From Coturnix japonica (Eukaryota; Chordata; Aves; Galliformes; Phasianidae), in contig NC_029521.1 of assembly GCF_001577835.2 (NCBI RefSeq), positions 16,561,605-16,625,604 on the forward strand: a DNA stretch of 64,000 nucleotides, read 5' to 3'. The stretch's first letter is position 1, and every line of letters begins with the position of its first letter. Under the pieces are notes generated by a model. That model was not told the origin of the DNA. It saw nothing but the letters and a program-made list of their open reading frames with translations, and did no database searches. Made by a program: the position numbers and the translations under genes. This document shows, piece after piece, positions 46,201 through 62,640 of this stretch.

Positions 46201-49200
46201 GAGAACGTGGAAGAATTATTTGGTATTCAGGACCAGTTTGATCTCCTCACTTTGGGCTGGATACATGTACGTACGTCACAGATTCTAGCTTTCTTGTATC
46301 AGTTCTGCATATTATGTTTAATCCTGGAAATGATGAACCAAAGAAATAACTGACATGATTCAAATGAATTTCTTTGTTTAATTCTAATCATAGGGATTTG
46401 TTTCTCTCATTTTTGGGATATGTTATTACTTTCTAGTGCCATCTGTTTTCCACTGTATTCAAAAACCACTGAAAAATCTGAGGGTATTGTGTGATTTAAA
46501 CTCATTAATTATTTGGATTTCACTCTAGAGATTTTGAACAATAAAATAATTTCCCTCTTATCTTGTACTTCTTTCCACTTCTTTTTCTTAATAATTGAAA
46601 AATGGTTTGTGCATCTTCTTGAGATTAAGTCCCATGAACTGATAAGCCACCCTAACAACCATGAATCTGTATTAATAAAGAAAATGCCAACCTGGGAAGT
46701 ACCAATGCTTTTACTTGTTAAGAATTATTGTCCCTTGTTGAATGCACGTTGTCCTTATCTTTCAAGAAATATTTCACTATACTGAATTTTCTTTCTTTTT
46801 GTAGACACATCCAACACAAACCGCATTCTTATCCAGTGTTGATCTTCATACTCATTGTTCTTATCAGCTAATGTTACCAGAGGCCATTGCAATTGTTTGT
46901 TCACCAAAACATAATGAGTGAGTTCTGATTTTTCTAAGTTAATATGGTGTTATATTTGCCTACTCCTTATCTTAAAACAGGATCAAATACAAACAGCACG
47001 TGTCAGCTGGGATGAAGGAGTGTATCACAAGTTTGTTTTCTTTGACCTATTTAGACTTGCATTCCACTCAGTCTGTAAAAGCACAATATTTTTTCTGGCT
47101 TCTTTTTCCTCCTCCATTCCCACCTCCAGGTTTCAGATTTTGATTTATTTTTATACTCTGCACAAACAAGTACTAATGACAGGAGCTGTTTCTGTAGACT
47201 TCATTGCCAGTGGCCTACCACAGACCTATCTTCATTCCATCTGATGGAGGAAGTGGAAGTGTTAGACATACTTCTGTAGGATGGTGTGAAAGCCTGAGCT
47301 TTGGGAATAGGTTGTTAAAGGTCACTCTTTGCCTAACAAGATTCTATTTTCTTATTTCATAAAATACAAGCAGTAAGAACCTAGTAAAAATTGAAACTGT
47401 AAGAGCAAATGAGATATACTGTTAGAAGATGTCCAGAGACACTGTTAAAACTCCATACTCAGAACCTGAGTGGACGTTGTCCTGGTCAGCCTATTCAACG
47501 TGACTCGGCTTGTGAAGGGAGGTCAGACCAGCTAATCTTCAGAGGTTCCTTTCAGTTTCAAAAGCTCTATGGTTATTGTTCGATGTGTGTGACATTTCAA
47601 GGCCTCATGGTTAACTTTGATATTTAGGCTGCGCATTTCTTGAGACCGTCTTTCTGGCCTTCTGCTTCCATAGATAACTTCTATGAATCCCATTCTAGTT
47701 GGCCAGCTTTTTGTATGAGCCATTCAGATAGCAGAGCTGTAAATACAGCTGGAATGGTAAGTGCACAAGCACTACACAGCAGTGTCTGCATACCTTCTCC
47801 AATCTCTGTAGTCTCATAATCTTCATAACTTCAGCTGGTACCCTGTAACTAACTCTAACCTGTTACTCCTGTCTGTAAAATTAATTAATCTGGTGTCATC
47901 TTGTAGTTATTAGATTATTACTGTTTCTTGGTGAAAATAAGCATAGTTTAATATGAGTCCAAGGTATCAGAGGTGACTGAGTACAATCCCATTATCCTTT
48001 TGTTAAATTATTTGTGCATGAATTTCTGTACTTGCATTACACAGACATTGCATAACAGTAGTTTCATGCTTGTTTTCCAGTACTGGCATCTTCAGGCTGA
48101 CTAATGCTGGCATGCTTGAAGTTTCTGCTTGCAAAAAGAAGGGATTTCATCCACATACAAAGGACCCTAGGTTGTTTGATGTAAGTATGTAATCCAACAT
48201 GTTTTTGATTGAGTTCTTGTGCATAGTCCTGCAAGCAGAAATTAAACCTGCTGCAGTTTAGCTTCCTTTGTACATTATTTCTATCCTAATGACTCTTTGC
48301 ATATATTTCACCATCTAAGGTAGACATCAGGACTTAAGCAGTCAGTAGCAGCCATAAGACTTTTGTTATGCTCTGTCATTCAAATAGCACCTAACCACAA
48401 GCAGCTGCCGTCAGTCACCCTGTTTGTCCTACAAAGCAGCAAAACTGCTTCTGACAAGTTCTTTGCAATACCAGGCAAAGTATTATTAGGAATACCAATA
48501 ATCATAAACAGGAAAAAAAAGTTGACTCACCCAGCATGTAGTGAGGAGCAGTGATCGGGGAACATTCCTTCTCAGGAAGCAGCCTTCATCCAGCAAATGA
48601 TCTCCTGTCTTAGGCTAGCTCTTAAATGAGCCCAGGGGGATCCAGAGCCCACCCCTTCTAGTCAGGAGGGAAGCACAGGTGAATTGCTTGCATCTGTGTT
48701 CTCTGAGTCAGCCACCTCCAGCCCTTCACCAGGTGCTCAATCATCACTACAGGCCGTGACATAACAGCTCCCCTACACACCACTTACTTTCAGAAATAAA
48801 AGCCACAGTTTCAATAGTTGTTCCTGAGCCCTCCAGTTTTTAACAACAACAACAAAAAAAAAAATAGCTCATCTCTCCCACTGTGTCATCCCAACACAGC
48901 ATTCCAGTTGCTGAACAGTTCATTTTCCATTTTTTTTTCTACCTTCTCATAGGCTTTTTTTAGTAACTACTGTTATCTTCTGATGTTTTAGGAGCATAGC
49001 ATGCTATGTGTATGGCACAGCCTTTCAGAATTATCAGAAATGTCACTGCTATCTGGAAAAAAAAAAACAAAAAAACAAAAAAAACCAGTTGATGCCTCTG
49101 GCTCAAAATATGTAACTAAAAGACTTTAAACATTACTTCTTTGTTGTAGGACTCTGGGAATATCAGTACTACTCAGAAAGTAAGAGAGCTTGGGTTCTGT

Positions 49201-50115
49201 GTTTTGCTTTATTCCTTTACAACTGACTCTAGGGGGACTGAGAAGGTCGTCCAAGTCTGATACAAAATCCTAAAGCTTTTGTTCTAGACAAAATCTTTTT
49301 AGTGGTCTTTTACTGACCTAGTGCATGAATGAAATTACTGGGTACTGTTTCATAAACATTAGACATGTTGCTGGCATGCTGAATACAAAACATCCTGTCA
49401 AATATAATTCCCAAAACACATTCATCTTCCAACAAGAACAGTAAGAACACAGTATTTTTTTTCCTGAGGGAAAAATATTAGGGGTGCTAATAGAGGAAGC
49501 TTTCTGAAACAACCTTTATGTGAGACTCTCTGATTTACAACAAAACCACTTCTCCACAAATCCAACATACGTTCTCATTTTGTCATGGCTGTGTCAGAGG
49601 ACACAATCCTAAATGCTTTAAAAAACACCCCCAAAAATGTATGGGCAGACACTTCTGCAGGAAGTGAGCAGAGCTCAAGCTTCCCTTGCAGCTGTCCTCC
49701 ATGCACCTGTTCTAACACAGCACGCAGCTCCTTCCTCCTCCATTTCAGGTATCTGCTGCTGTGATATGCAAAGGATCACACTGTACTACTCTACTGTACA
49801 CTACACCGTGTCACAACCACGCATGAAGAAATATCCTCTACTGAAATTTATTTCTTTTTCTATGTTACAGTCCTTGCTTTATACAGCAGTATAGGCAGTA
49901 CACAGCTGTGAAGACATGGTTTGTCTGTCAACAGACACAGTGGTAGGCAGAGTTAAGGATATATAGGCAAATTATTAAGCAGACACAGGAAGAAATAGTC
50001 TGAAACACGCTACTAATTTACTGACAATGGTTTGTGAATAATGTATCTTCTTCCACAGCCATGCACCCATGTGGTTGGGAAAGACATAAAGATAATTGTG
50101 CTGGATCTGAGGTGA
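40225..50115 (+). CDS. STAMBPL1: STAM-binding protein-like 1 (AMSH-LP), K63 deubiquitinase
   Basis: Ten coding exons: 40225-40254, 40931-41148, 42594-42669, 44024-44119, 44967-45321, 45924-46048, 46129-46266, 46805-46917, 48081-48180 and 50059-50115 (TGA). They total 1308 nt, 435 residues; human has 436. The product is a JAMM zinc metalloprotease that cleaves Lys63-linked ubiquitin chains on endosomes. The zinc site is complete: Glu291 (GIETCG), His346 and His348 (GWIHTHP), Ser356 and Asp359, fitting HxHx7SxxD. An N-terminal helical MIT/USP8-dimer-like region is followed by a charged, coiled-coil-like segment at about 141-200. The STAM-binding-like motif at residues 242-250 reads PPANQALKP, differing from human AMSH-LP (PPVNRALTP) and from AMSH. 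The start at 40225 is chosen by alignment with human MDQPF; an in-frame ATG at 40171 is an alternative. It is convergent with ACTA2. Confidence 0.96.
45395..45443 (+). mobile_element. CR1 LINE 3' end scrap
   Basis: About 50 bases resembling the CR1 tail (TTAGACTCGGAGGTCTTTTC then CCAACCTAATGATTCC) in the STAMBPL1 intron just after exon 44967-45321. Confidence 0.5.
47455..47580 (+). mobile_element. CR1 LINE 3' end fragment
   Basis: A degraded CR1 tail: the block 'GTCAGACCAGCTAATCTTCA' followed by 'GAGGTTCCTTTCAG' corresponds to the CR1 'ggactagatgatctccagaggtcccttcca' region. It lies in a STAMBPL1 intron. Confidence 0.5.
48520..48790 (+). repeat. LTR-like repeat fossil, related to 28916-29230
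   Basis: Shares block order with the repeat at 28916-29230 (GACTCACC, CTCTTAAATGAG, CACAGGTGAATTGCTTGCAT, a GTGTTCTC block, AGGCCGTGA). This points to two members of one dispersed avian family. It lies in the last STAMBPL1 intron. Family and ends are not determined, and it looks old. Confidence 0.35.
48841..48866 (+). repeat. (AAC)n / poly-A tract
   Basis: A short AAC repeat running into an A run. It follows the LTR-like block by about 50 bases. Confidence 0.6.
49057..49085 (+). repeat. A-rich tract
   Basis: Interrupted A run (A with single C interruptions) in the last STAMBPL1 intron. Confidence 0.6.
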
Positions 50116-50341
50116 TACGGATGGACAGTCGCAATGTTGCTATAAAGTGGCCAAAAGAGAAAAATGGCTTCCTGTTTTTCTTACGTTTTCAAAAATGACT
50201 TTTATATTTATACATTTTAGATTGAATGGTTTGGTATTTATTGCTTTTTGCCTGTTTTGGAGTTATTTTGTTGCCCTGGCAAGATGGAATTCAGTGGCGT
50301 TACTCCTGAAACTGTAGATGTATCATCTCACTAAAAACAAC

Positions 50342-50347
50342 AATAAA
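50342..50347 (+). terminator. STAMBPL1: Poly(A) signal of STAMBPL1
   Basis: AATAAA about 230 bases after the stop codon, implying a compact 3' UTR. Alternative downstream sites cannot be excluded. Confidence 0.6.
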
Positions 50348-50379
50348 ATGAACTTCAAGTTACAGTAACAAAGTTGAAA

Positions 50380-51970
50380 TAAGTAATGCTCCTTTTGTCT
50401 TTTGTTATTATTAACTGAGAATTACAGATATTTTTAACCGGGGTTGGCTTTTTATCTATTTATCTAATTAATCTCTTCATAGCTTCCCTGAATTTACATT
50501 GTATGTAGCAGAAGCAAACACATCAATTCAGAGATTTTGTTTTCACTCCTACATATCTCAAGTTTCTGCTAAGTCATTAACAGAAGACATAGTTAAGTCC
50601 TTCACCTGAGTGCTGACTCTCATTGTATCCTGGAATAGTAGAGAAGAATCAGAGTCCTTTGGATAACTGTGTTTTTTCCAGCAACTCTCTAGCAGAAACT
50701 CCGATTTGAAATCAAGCTCTGATCCTGACAGTGATTTCCCGGACATGGCTAGAGTTAGGTAAAAAAGATCTATCTAGAGTTAAAAGGAAGAACCATACAA
50801 AGGTATTTGCTCTTATAAGAGTTTATTTAGTATCTGTTCCAAGAACCTAGATGATCTAGACTTTAAATAACAAGGTTAGTAAAAAAGAGTATGGAATATG
50901 CACTGAATCTGAAGATGGACAAGATCTGCAACCCAGCAGTTGTGCAGCTGTGGTAAATAACAGGTGTAGCTGCAAAAAGCTTGCAGGTTGAAAAGTAAGG
51001 AGTAACAGGTAGGTGAGGTAAGTAAACAGTTGAGTTTAAGGCAGAAAAATAAGTAACAATAATAAATAGTATCCTTTATCCTGAACTCTAATGAATATGG
51101 ATTGCAGCAAGGTCCTTAGAACTGACCTTTTTCAGGTCTGTCTCAATTAATTCTTTGGTCATAAACATATATTTATTTATTTATATATACTTCTAAAACA
51201 GCAGTATTGGCTTCAACATTTATGCGTATGCTTCTCTTAAAATCAGTCTCAATGTATTTAAGACAATAAGTGGAATCAGAAAAGACATAGAAAAAGAACA
51301 TTGTCTAAAACCATTTTATCTGCTCTGATTACATTACATCCTCCCCTCCAGAAAAACAAACAAACAAACTTCTGAAGAGCAATTGTATTAAGCCAGCTTA
51401 ATTACCCTTTAGACTCTGCTGAAAATCACAACAATGTAAGCTACACTCATTCTGAGGACATATAATAGCAAAGTCACCTATTCAAGCTAATATCAGAACA
51501 TAGATAAGCTCCCAGAAGGTTTAATTTCCATTAAAAATAAAACAAAATAAAATGATCATTGAAAAGATATGTCAAGCATCATACACTTCTGGGCCACAGA
51601 ATATAAGAAGTGCCTTTTTCAGCACAGTAGCTGTGAAGTGCTAAGTGATGTGGACAGATAATATTTCTGCAGAGCAGTTGCAAAGCAGAGCACACGTGCT
51701 CCTCCTGGTATCAAGCAGATGCTGTTCCCCTCTGGTGATGCCCAGAACTTTGGGAACACCATGACTAGTTCTGCTTGCAGACTGAAATGCATACCAAGGC
51801 TGAACACTGGCACCGTACAGGCTGGGAGCTGAGTGTTTTCTGGTGTTGATACCATTGGGCAACAGGTACCACTTCTAAGCCCACAGCTCAGTAACAACTT
51901 TACGCCACAAGATGGAGCTTCACACCAGCTGTAATGGCAACTCCGCAACTGCATCTCTAAAATAGGAGCA
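50380..51970. other. Spacer between convergent STAMBPL1 and ACTA2
   Basis: AT-rich sequence between two convergent 3' ends. No exon, RNA gene or classifiable repeat recognised. Confidence 0.45.
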
Positions 51971-51994
51971 GCAATTTCATTTGGATATTTAAAA

Positions 51995-52000
51995 TTTATT
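51995..52000 (-). terminator. ACTA2: Poly(A) signal of ACTA2
   Basis: AATAAA on the minus strand about 130 bases beyond the ACTA2 stop codon, the distance expected for a short actin 3' UTR. Confidence 0.55.
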
Positions 52001-52126
52001 CCAAAAAATACACCATATCCAATTAACCAGCCATTACGATGAAAGATTTATGGAATGAAATTTAAGAATGTATTTTCCTGAATACATTCACAGTAATATC
52101 TAAAAAGAATACAAGGATAAAGCGAT

Positions 52127-57776
<5,650 letters not shown>

Positions 57777-59031
57777 CTTCTATGTCAGTGTCTGCAGGTG
57801 CTCCAAGCAGAAAACAGCCCTATGAAAACAACAGGAAAAGAATAATTGAAAAAAAAACCAAACAAACAACAAAGTGAGGTATCACCATAAGAGTGAATAT
57901 GGTATAAAAAGAACTGATGCTCAGGAGGGTTGTATGCACCAGACATAATTCAAGGTATTCCATAGAACAATTGCAGTCCTGCTGCATGGACAGACAAGTA
58001 AATAACAGCTTTGAGACAGCAAATGTTTATCTAAATTCAGTCACGGAAATCCACCGCTGGGGAGTAGGTGGGAGATAAAGATGACTGCTGGACTGACAGC
58101 TGCATAAACAAAGGTCCCATTGCATCAGAATCAGCCTGATGTCCCCTGCCTCTATCATCCTGACAAGACTGAAGCATGTAGAAAGATGATAACCTGACTT
58201 TAAAATGCAGTCAAGGACAGCGTGTGTTTTAAAACTGTCCATAGTATGTGCTCCATCATCATTTCAAACCAGCTAATAAGCTGCATTTGTAGAATAACAG
58301 AGTAATTTATGCTGGCTCCCTGCTTCACTAAAACAGAAATTGCTTTTCTCCTCAGGCAACAGGAAGATAACAAGGGTAATAAAAATGCTTTAAAGGGTTT
58401 GTATTAAAGTCAATTATGGAAACAAGCCCTGAATACCGGCACTTGAGAAAAACTATTTGCCCACAATTTATAGTGTGTCAGGGAATCACTTGACTAGCTG
58501 GGAACCCGGACTTCCATGCAGAGTTCAACAAATTGCAATGTGTTAACAGCTAAAGGAGACAGATGTCATCCTGCAGCCCAGCTGGCTCCTCATGCAGCCA
58601 CTCAAACCTACTGCCATGGGAATGCTGAAAGCGCAGGACAAAGCAGCAGTGGAGTCAGTGAGAGCCATGGCTGATGAGTATGGGAGCACGAGGCAGCGTT
58701 CGGACTCCACCATAGGTGGACAAGCAAGGACAGCCTCCACCGAACCCTTCGCTGCTGACCCTTCACAGCCACAAGACATGGCTGCTGGGCTGCCACTGCA
58801 GGCTGCAGTTCTGTACAGGCATTGTAGCTCCCAGGAGAAGGCACAGACAAGGAAATCCCACCTTGATGTGCTCCAGATATTTTGTCATTATTCCCAGGAA
58901 AGGAAAATAGGTTGCAATTTTTGCATTTATTAAACTCTTGGGAAAACAGGCTCTTTATATTTAAGCATTTAGTCAATGGAGTACAATTGTTATCTAACAT
59001 GAATGAACAGAGTGGTTTAGACAAACCATTT

Positions 59032-59041
59032 CCTAATTAGG
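59032..59041 (-). promoter_or_regulatory. ACTA2: Intronic CArG box of ACTA2
   Basis: CCTAATTAGG is a palindromic perfect match to CC(A/T)6GG, about 1.07 kb downstream of the inferred start site in intron 1. An intronic CArG at about +1 kb is known in rodent ACTA2 and is needed for smooth-muscle expression through SRF/myocardin. Position and sequence agree. Confidence 0.75.
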
Positions 59042-59545
59042 AAATATGCTTTCCAACAGTCTGTTTTTGGAACAGAGTTTGAGGTCAGGGGGTTTGCTCA
59101 AACCAATGCAGAGAATGCAATGCCAAAAATCACTTTGGGGAGGGGGGAGGAGGGAGCAGGAAAGGCTACATTTCTGAGCTTGGTGAACTCTAATGAAAAC
59201 CATATTTAGTAATAAAGTACAAAAAGCTGGAAAACCAAAACTGAATCATTCAGGCAGGACACTGCTTCCAAGGAGTGAGTTACAGCTCAGGACTGTCATG
59301 GTATGCAGTAGTAACATCCTCCAGCAGCAAAAGTCACTCAGCACTGCAGAATAAAGGAAAACATTCTCCCCAGCAATTAATACAGTATTTAGCCTCTTAC
59401 TTCTATCTGCTGTACAGTGAAAGATAATCATTCACTTTCCCAGCCTTCACAGCATGCTATCACGAGAACAACTCCAGCCTCACAGGGAACGCTGTGTGTA
59501 ACACAACCTTTAATAAAATGTTTGGCACTTTGTAGAACACAGTTT

Positions 59546-59579
59546 CATATATATACATAGACAGATGTATATATATATG
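59546..59579 (+). repeat. TA-rich dinucleotide tract
   Basis: Interrupted (AT)n in ACTA2 intron 1, not conserved in any evident way. Confidence 0.6.
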
Positions 59580-60076
59580 CACATGCACCCTCATCGCATC
59601 AGACTAGATACTGCTATTTTTCATCTTCCAGCTCCTCTTACAGTCACACTCCAAAACACTCATGTCAGTTTAAGCTTTATTTAAGAGCACTAAAGCAAAG
59701 CTGCTGAGAAACCATTACACAGCATGCAAATTCACCCATTCAGGAACTCTGTTCTGTCCAAAACTAACTCCCCAAGGGCACACAGGTTCACTTAAATTCC
59801 AGCTGTGCCATTACACAGTCTGTGTCTTAATATTGATGTTGGAGTGTTGGTGGAATCGGCAAAATCATCAGATCCATTTCCCTTCAAAAAGTGCTATAAA
59901 ACAAATACAACTCAGCGTTGTACATTAAAAGCATTCTACCAATTCAATTCTAGTAAGAAATGCCTAAGCAAACTGCAGCACAGCAGTACATCCTCCTGAA
60001 TAGCTTCCATTTGACATTACATAATTAAAGTAATCCAGAAAACCATAAATCACACTGTTGGTTCAGTGCCACTTAC

Positions 60077-60113
60077 CCTGACAGTGCTTGGCTGGGGTAG
60101 CAGCTCTAGGATG
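60077..60113 (-). other. ACTA2: ACTA2 non-coding exon 1 (start approximate)
   Basis: A strong donor GTAAGT (minus strand, 60071-60076) lies about 65 bases below a TATA box. Exon 1 therefore starts about 30 bases downstream of the TATA box, near 60113, and splices to the acceptor at 57791. The exact start is inferred. Confidence 0.6.
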
Positions 60114-60139
60114 GTGCACTGTATCCAGATGCACCAGGG

Positions 60140-60146
60140 TTATATA
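60140..60146 (-). promoter_or_regulatory. ACTA2: TATA box of ACTA2
   Basis: TATATAA on the minus strand in a GC-flanked context, placed correctly relative to exon 1. Confidence 0.8.
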
Positions 60147-60178
60147 GCCCCTTCAGCTCTTCTCCTCCCACCAGCCTC

Positions 60179-60188
60179 CCAAACAAGG
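60179..60188 (-). promoter_or_regulatory. ACTA2: Proximal promoter CArG box of ACTA2
   Basis: CCTTGTTTGG on the minus strand, about -66 to -75 from the inferred start. It has the single G substitution known from the mammalian proximal (A) element that binds SRF. Confidence 0.8.
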
Positions 60189-60228
60189 AGCAGAGACGAG
60201 AGAGACAGAGCTGAAGTCTCTAACAAAA

Positions 60229-60238
60229 CCATATAGGG
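60229..60238 (-). promoter_or_regulatory. ACTA2: Distal promoter CArG box of ACTA2
   Basis: CCCTATATGG on the minus strand, about -116 to -125. It matches the mammalian distal (B) SRF element with the same off-consensus C. Spacing to the proximal box is about 50 bases, as in mammals. Confidence 0.8.
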
Positions 60239-60294
60239 ACCTTATTACAAAAACCTCTAATCTGGGTGGCCACAGGCCCTGAGTCCCTTCTACT

Positions 60295-60302
60295 GCATTC
60301 CA
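60295..60302 (-). promoter_or_regulatory. ACTA2: Possible MCAT (TEAD) site of ACTA2
   Basis: GCATTCCA on the plus strand gives a CATTCC core at about -183. Mammalian ACTA2 has a TEAD-bound MCAT element at a similar distance. The last base departs from CATTCCT. Confidence 0.4.
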
Positions 60303-60309
60303 ATGCAGA

Positions 60310-61380
60310 GCTCATGAAACAGGAGGAGACTTTCAGCTGTGTAAGATAAACACTGCAGAACGTCAGGAGTGTTGCTAAAATGCAGCAAGAAAACCGTGCC
60401 CATGGCAGACACTCTCTGGCAGAAAGAGCACACTTTCGAACAACAGAGAGAGGTCCAGGCCTCCACAGTTACATTCAAGAGGCAGTGAAAACTGAAAGAG
60501 CAGACATTTGTAACAGGGAAGGCATTTTTAAGGAGACACTTTGCTTTTGTCAAAGGTTTGGGCCAAAGCAATGAAAATACTTTTGGCAAGCTAAACAGCT
60601 GCCGAATTTTGTCACAAATTCACTTAAAAGGTCCTCACTTAGGGATACTGAAAAAGGTACCTGCTGTTACATAGGGTTCATGGCAAGGTCTTTGAAGGTT
60701 GTGTAAGTGTTCTCCTGACAGACTGTTATGGTGCCTCATAGCCTGTGATGGGTGAAAATCAATATCCTGTCTCCATCAGCTTATTTCCAAAGCACTAGGA
60801 ACTGTGGAAGAGTTTTGTCCTAGTGTCAGCTCCACTGATGGACACAAATTGTAAACTCCTGTCTCAAAACATTTGTAATAAAGTTGTTGAATTTCATAAC
60901 TTCCAGCTAACTTTGCCCCGAGCATATTTTTAGTAACTAAAGCAAAGGTTCTCAATGTATGAGCTATTTTCAGAGGGCTGGATTTCTATGGCTACAGCCA
61001 GCTGTTCTCTAGGCAGACTGTGTCTCACAAGCAGCCCTTTCACAGTCAACAATACATTGCCCTTGAGTTATCACTGGAGATCAGAAATTAGCATCTCTAA
61101 GCTCTATCACTAAACCACTACAAATTCAAAAATGGCCTACGCACATGAGCCAAGGAGGACACATGAATCTAAATGCAATCCTTGCTTTGTGAGTCTTGTT
61201 GCAACAGGGAGAAGCATGATGTGTTTGCTTATGGAGTCCTGCCTAACTGAGGTCTTAATGCAAGAGATTTCCCATACAACAATTCTGGGATTTCTTCTGA
61301 TGCAGAGATTTGAGTACAAGGCAACACGTAAAGACAGCAGATAGGAAGAATTATGGACTGGACACCAAAAGGAATTTAAC
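60310..61380. other. Upstream flank of ACTA2, no gene seen
   Basis: No recognisable exon. In the conserved vertebrate order FAS would lie beyond this end in the opposite orientation. I see no FAS coding exon in the window. Confidence 0.4.
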
Positions 61381-61439
61381 TTCTAAGAAAAGGAGCTTCT
61401 AAAGAATGTAACTGCCTTGGAGGCACAGATACAGAAGTT

Positions 61440-62640
61440 AACAAGTGTTGGATCATGAGCCTCACTGGGCAGCCTGTTCCAGGACCTAACCACTCTTCTA
61501 GTAAAGAACTTTCCCCTAACATCCAACCTAAATCTTCCCTCCTTCAACTTAAAACCATTTCCCCTAGTCCTGCTATTATCAGCCCTTTCGAAGAGTTTAC
61601 TCCCCTCCTGGGAGTAAGTTCCCTTCAGGTACTGAAAGGCTGCAATGAGGTCACCCCGCAACCTTCTCTTCTCCAGGCTGAACAAACCCAACTCCCTCAG
61701 CCTGTCCTCATAGGGGAGGTGCTCCAGCCCCCTGATCATCTTTGTGGCCCTCCTCTGGACCCTTTCCAAAATCTCCATATCTTTTTTGTACTGAGGGCTC
61801 CACCCCTGGACACAGTACTCCAGATGGGGCCTCACAAGAGCAGAGTAGAGAGGGACGATCACCTCCCTATCCCTGCTGACCACCCCTCTCCTGATGGAGC
61901 CCAGGATCCCGTTTGCTTTCTGGGCTGCCAGAGCGCACTGCTGGCTCATGTTAAGTTTCTCATCTATCAGGACCCCTAGGTCTTTTTCTGCCGAGCTGCT
62001 CTCAAGGACAACTCCTCCCAGGCTGTACAGGTGCCTGGGGTTCTTCCGGCCCAAGTGCAAAACCTTGCACTTTGCCGTGTTGAACCTCATTAGGTTCACC
62101 CGAGCCCAGCTTTCCAGCCTGTCAAGGTCCCTCTGAATGGCATCTGTTCCCTCCACCGTATCGACTGCACCACTCAGCTTGGTGTCATCAGCAAACTTGC
62201 TGAGGGTGCACTCCATTCCCTCATCGATGTCATTAATAAAGATGTTAAAGAGCACCGGTCCCAAGACAGACCCTTGAGGGACACCGCTCGTTACCGGCCT
62301 CCACCTGGACATAGAGCCATTGACCACCACCCTCTGTCTGCGGCCTTTCAACCAATTGCTTATCCATCTAGTTGTCCACCCATCAAATCCACCTCCCTCC
62401 AATTTGGAGATGAGGATGTGATGGGGGACCATGTCAAAGGCCTTGCTCAGGTCCAGGTAAATGACATCGGTCGCCTTCCCTTCGTCCACCAACGCCGTCA
62501 CTCCATCATAGAAGACCACAAGATTAGTTAAGCATGACCTTCCCCTGGTGAAGCCATGCTGGCTGTCTCGGATCACATGCTCGTTCTTTATGTGATCAAG
62601 CATGTTGTCCAGGAGGATCTGTTCCATAATCTTCCAGTTG
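61440..62640 (-). mobile_element. CR1 LINE reverse-transcriptase fragment
   Basis: An open frame of 441 codons (61383-62708) contains most of the reverse transcriptase. It begins in the finger region ([18 protein letters not shown]), then motif A (LDLSKAFD), motif B ([11 protein letters not shown]), motif C (FADD) and the C-terminal region ([18 protein letters not shown]). The endonuclease and ORF1 are absent, so the element is 5'-truncated at about 62640. The usual CR1 3' UTR octamer end is not seen, so the low-coordinate end is also cut near 61440. The first roughly 24 and last roughly 20 codons of the open frame look like flanking sequence. The long unbroken frame suggests a fairly young or mildly diverged copy. 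It cannot be autonomous. Confidence 0.88.
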
